From: CBDFLA01 sp965248915
GTDB lineage: Bacteria; Pseudomonadota; Alphaproteobacteria; M2410
Direction of reading: 5' to 3'
Assembly (NCBI GenBank): GCA_965248915.1
Contig: OZ252216.1
Span: 1,240,001-1,304,000, forward strand
Length of the DNA: 64,000 nucleotides
Below are positions 62,150 through 64,000 of the stretch, piece after piece (position 1 is the stretch's first letter; each line of letters begins with the position of its first letter). The position numbers and the translations under genes are program-made. A model generated the notes under the pieces. The model saw only the letters and a program-made list of their open reading frames with translations. It was not told the DNA's origin and did not search any database.

Positions 62150-62521
62150 TTACTTCGGCCGTTTGGCACCGTATTTCGAACGACGCTGGCGACGGTCCTT
62201 GACGCCCTGCGTGTCCAAGACACCGCGCAAAATGTGATAGCGAACGCCAGGTAAATCCTTCACGCGACCACCGCGGATAAGAACAACGGAGTGTTCCTGC
62301 AGATTGTGACCTTCACCCGGAATGTAGCTTGTGACTTCAAAGCCATTCGTCAAACGAACCCGCGCGACCTTCCTGAGAGCCGAGTTCGGCTTCTTAGGTG
62401 TCGTCGTATAAACCCTAGTGCAAACACCACGCTTTTGCGGGCAAGCCTCTAGGGCAGGAACTTTGTTTCGTTTGACCGGCGCCTTTCTCGGCTTCCGGAT
62501 AAGTTGGCTAATGGTTGGCAT
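62150..62521 (-). CDS. rpsL: 30S ribosomal protein S12 (uS12)
   Basis: 123 residues, in the decoding centre. PKKPNSALRKVARVRL and RGGRVKDLPGVRYHI are complete; Lys43 and Lys88 (Met counted as 1), where changes give streptomycin resistance, are both the wild-type lysine. First gene of the str operon, behind a leader of about 245 bases from the promoter at 62774-62802. Confidence 0.98.
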   Translation of the reverse strand: MPTISQLIRKPRKAPVKRNKVPALEACPQKRGVCTRVYTTTPKKPNSALRKVARVRLTNGFEVTSYIPGEGHNLQEHSVVLIRGGRVKDLPGVRYHILRGVLDTQGVKDRRQRRSKYGAKRPK

Positions 62522-62633
62522 ATCGCCGTCACCTCAAATTCGTCCAATCCAGCGCTGAATCACAAGGTGCGCACAATCCAATTAAGGGCTGCGCGCAGCT
62601 CAAGAAACGCCCATACAAAACTCTGGCGCTCTC

Positions 62634-62668
62634 AAAAACAGAGGACCCAACAAGAAACCCTTGGGGTC
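62634..62668 (-). terminator. Possible attenuator in the str operon leader
   Basis: On the minus strand GACCC-CAAG pairs with CTTG-TT-GGGTC (9 bp with a two-base bulge) and is followed by CTCTGTTTTTG. It lies about 100 bases into the transcript from the promoter and 110 bases before rpsL, suggesting premature termination control. The spacer before the U-run weakens it. Confidence 0.4.
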
Positions 62669-62773
62669 ATGTACCAATCTTCAGCGTTTAATCCTCGTCG
62701 CAGCGTATAGTTCCGCAGTGGGCCAATGGCCTAAACACCCCAGACCTACGGCCTGCTGTTCAAAGGAGGCCTG

Positions 62774-62802
62774 TACATACTTTTCGGAACCTGCCCCGTC
62801 AA
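62774..62802 (-). promoter_or_regulatory. Sigma-70-type promoter of the str operon
   Basis: Minus-strand TTGACG (62797-62802) and TATGTA (62774-62779) are separated by 17 bases. Transcription would start near 62767, about 245 bases before rpsL. Confidence 0.7.
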
Positions 62803-62875
62803 CCCCCAAATCCCTGAAAAATAGCGTTTTTCAGCGATTCACGGAGCCAACGCCAACACCTTGTCAGAAGTTACG

Positions 62876-62910
62876 AAAAAGGCCGCCCGAACCAACGTCC
62901 AAACGGCCTC
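62876..62910 (-). terminator. Intrinsic terminator after rpoC
   Basis: AGGCCG and CGGCCT pair around a G/T-rich loop of about 17 bases and are followed by TTTTT on the minus strand, about 37 bases after the rpoC stop. Confidence 0.7.
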
Positions 62911-62947
62911 TAACTGGTGTTTTACAACAACATTATTGCGCGACGTC

Positions 62948-64000
62948 TTATGCGGCAGGTTCCTCACCAGCTGACACTTCAGCTTCTGGCGCTACTTCCG
63001 GCGCTTCAATCGCTGGCAAGGCCGCTTCTGCTTCCTCTGCCTTCGCCAAAGCAGCACGTTCCGCGAGAATCGCATCGTCCCGAGTGGTCGCCAGATTCTT
63101 GTATCTGGTGAGCGCACTGCCGGTGCCAGCCGGTATCAACCGACCGACAATAACGTTTTCTTTCAAACCAATGAGGTCGTCGGATTTCCCGTTGACCGCA
63201 GCTTCCGTGAGAACTCGTGTGGTTTCCTGGAAGGAAGCCGCAGAGATGAAGGATCTCGTTTGAAGGCTGGCTTTGGTAATTCCCAACAAAACAGGGTTTG
63301 CCGTTGCTTCTTTGCCGCCTTCGGCCTTCACACGCTCATTCATCTCCTCGAATTCAACGAGATCGACCTGCTCACCTTTGATAAAAGTGGAATCACCCGC
63401 ATCAACGATCTCCCTCTTCTGCAACATCTGGCGCACGATCACTTCGATATGCTTATCGTTGATCTTCACACCCTGCAGTCGGTAAACCTCCTGGATTTCG
63501 TTCACCAGATAAGAAGCGAGGCTCTCCACGCCGTTAATGGCCAAAATATCATGCGGAGCTGGGTTGCCGTCTAGCAGATACTCACCTTTTTCAATGAAGT
63601 CCCCTTCCCGAACCGAAAGGTGCTTGCCCTTAGGAATCAGATATTCGGAGTTTTCTTCATCTTCAGCTTCAGGTCGGATGACGATCCGGCGCTTGTTCTT
63701 ATAGTCGCGTCCGAATTCAACATAACCTGAGATCTCAGCAATAATAGCGTGATCCTTGGGACGACGAGCCTCAAATAGCTCAGCTACCCTTGGCAGACCA
63801 CCGGTAATATCCCGGGTTTTCGCACCTTCTGTCGGGATCCGAGCCAGTGAATCACCAGCATGAACCAATGATCCATCTTCAACTGATAGAATTGCGTCCA
63901 CGGAAAGCAAGTAACGTGCGTCATTACCGTTCGCGAGTTTCAGTACTTCACCATCGTCATCAACCAAAGAAATTGCTGGACGCAAATCACCACCACGTGT
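62948..64000 (-). CDS. rpoC: DNA-directed RNA polymerase subunit beta', C-terminal part
   Basis: The last 350 or so residues of beta', open to the right window edge. Diagnostic blocks: DITGGLPRVAELFEARRPKDHAIIAEISG, EYLLDGNPAPHDIL, NEIQEVYRLQGVKINDKHIEVIVRQMLQK, LLGITKASLQTRSFISAASFQETTRVLTEAAV (trigger-loop-side catalytic region) and GLKENVIVGRLIPAGTG. The C-terminal tail after residue-equivalents of GSALTRY is Ala/Glu-rich (EERAALAKAEEAEAALPAIE-like). The upstream part of rpoC is beyond the window. Confidence 0.97.
   Translation of the reverse strand, partial: TRGGDLRPAISLVDDDGEVLKLANGNDARYLLSVDAILSVEDGSLVHAGDSLARIPTEGAKTRDITGGLPRVAELFEARRPKDHAIIAEISGYVEFGRDYKNKRRIVIRPEAEDEENSEYLIPKGKHLSVREGDFIEKGEYLLDGNPAPHDILAINGVESLASYLVNEIQEVYRLQGVKINDKHIEVIVRQMLQKREIVDAGDSTFIKGEQVDLVEFEEMNERVKAEGGKEATANPVLLGITKASLQTRSFISAASFQETTRVLTEAAVNGKSDDLIGLKENVIVGRLIPAGTGSALTRYKNLATTRDDAILAERAALAKAEEAEAALPAIEAPEVAPEAEVSAGEEPAA

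Larger units (their letters stand above)
62522..62947. other. Intergenic region between rpoC and rpsL
   Basis: 426 bases with no credible gene. It contains the rpoC terminator, the str-operon promoter and a hairpin in the str leader, each listed separately. Confidence 0.6.

Noticed and set aside
62661..63263. 200-codon plus-strand open frame across the end of rpoC
   Set aside because: It lies opposite the conserved rpoC coding sequence and has no family features; antisense frames of this length are common here.

Overview
The window is a stretch of chromosome from an alphaproteobacterium, most likely a Hyphomicrobiales/Parvibaculales-type lineage. This rests on gene order: a complete 14-gene nuo operon running on into birA, coaX, an RNase J gene, methylmalonyl-CoA epimerase and a DUF1467 gene close to proS; then hupB-lon-clpX-clpP-tig; then the str, S10, spc and alpha ribosomal clusters without rpmJ. 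The protein sequences are also alphaproteobacterial in style (short ProS, BirA without a DNA-binding domain). I cannot name the genus. Almost everything is on the minus strand; the plus-strand genes are a DUF1287 gene, glnB-glnA, an AAC(3)-type acetyltransferase, and a TetR regulator with a PQQ dehydrogenase.

Layout. 1-1.6 kb: the start of proS, a small membrane protein and a structured intergenic region with intrinsic terminators on both strands (best candidate for an unannotated small RNA). 1.6-20.0 kb: one tightly packed transcription unit read leftwards, nuoA to nuoN, then birA, coaX, rnj, mce and DUF1467; many junctions overlap. nuoM carries an apparent one-base frameshift near its start. 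20.2-21.8 kb: tRNA-Asp, a PEP-CTERM surface protein, tRNA-Val and hupB. 21.9-28.8 kb: protein quality control genes lon, clpX, clpP and tig; the trigger factor has a histone-H1-like Lys/Ala tail. 28.9-35.1 kb: tRNA-Leu, a GNAT acetyltransferase, the NAD(P)HX repair enzyme, a DUF1287 protein that overlaps a histidine phosphatase gene in antisense, a thiolase-like protein without the usual nucleophilic cysteine, and an aminotransferase.

35.2-44.2 kb: a sigma-54 promoter drives glnB-glnA (nitrogen control), followed by the AAC(3)-family gene, a 340-base intergenic region with an amber-interrupted micro-ORF and a long palindromic element, rarA, a Deg protease, and a TetR/PQQ-dehydrogenase pair behind a palindromic operator. 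44.2-64.0 kb: the translation supercluster read leftwards: rpoC (partial), rpsL-rpsG-fusA-tuf, the S10 operon, the spc operon with secY and adk, and the alpha operon ending at rplQ.

The window is mostly core housekeeping DNA and I see no clear novel multi-gene system, phage, insertion sequence or CRISPR array. The most unusual items are the intergenic RNA candidates (1.4-1.55 kb and 38.2-38.5 kb), the low-complexity tails on trigger factor and uL3, the antisense overlap at 31.8-32.0 kb and the nuoM frameshift.
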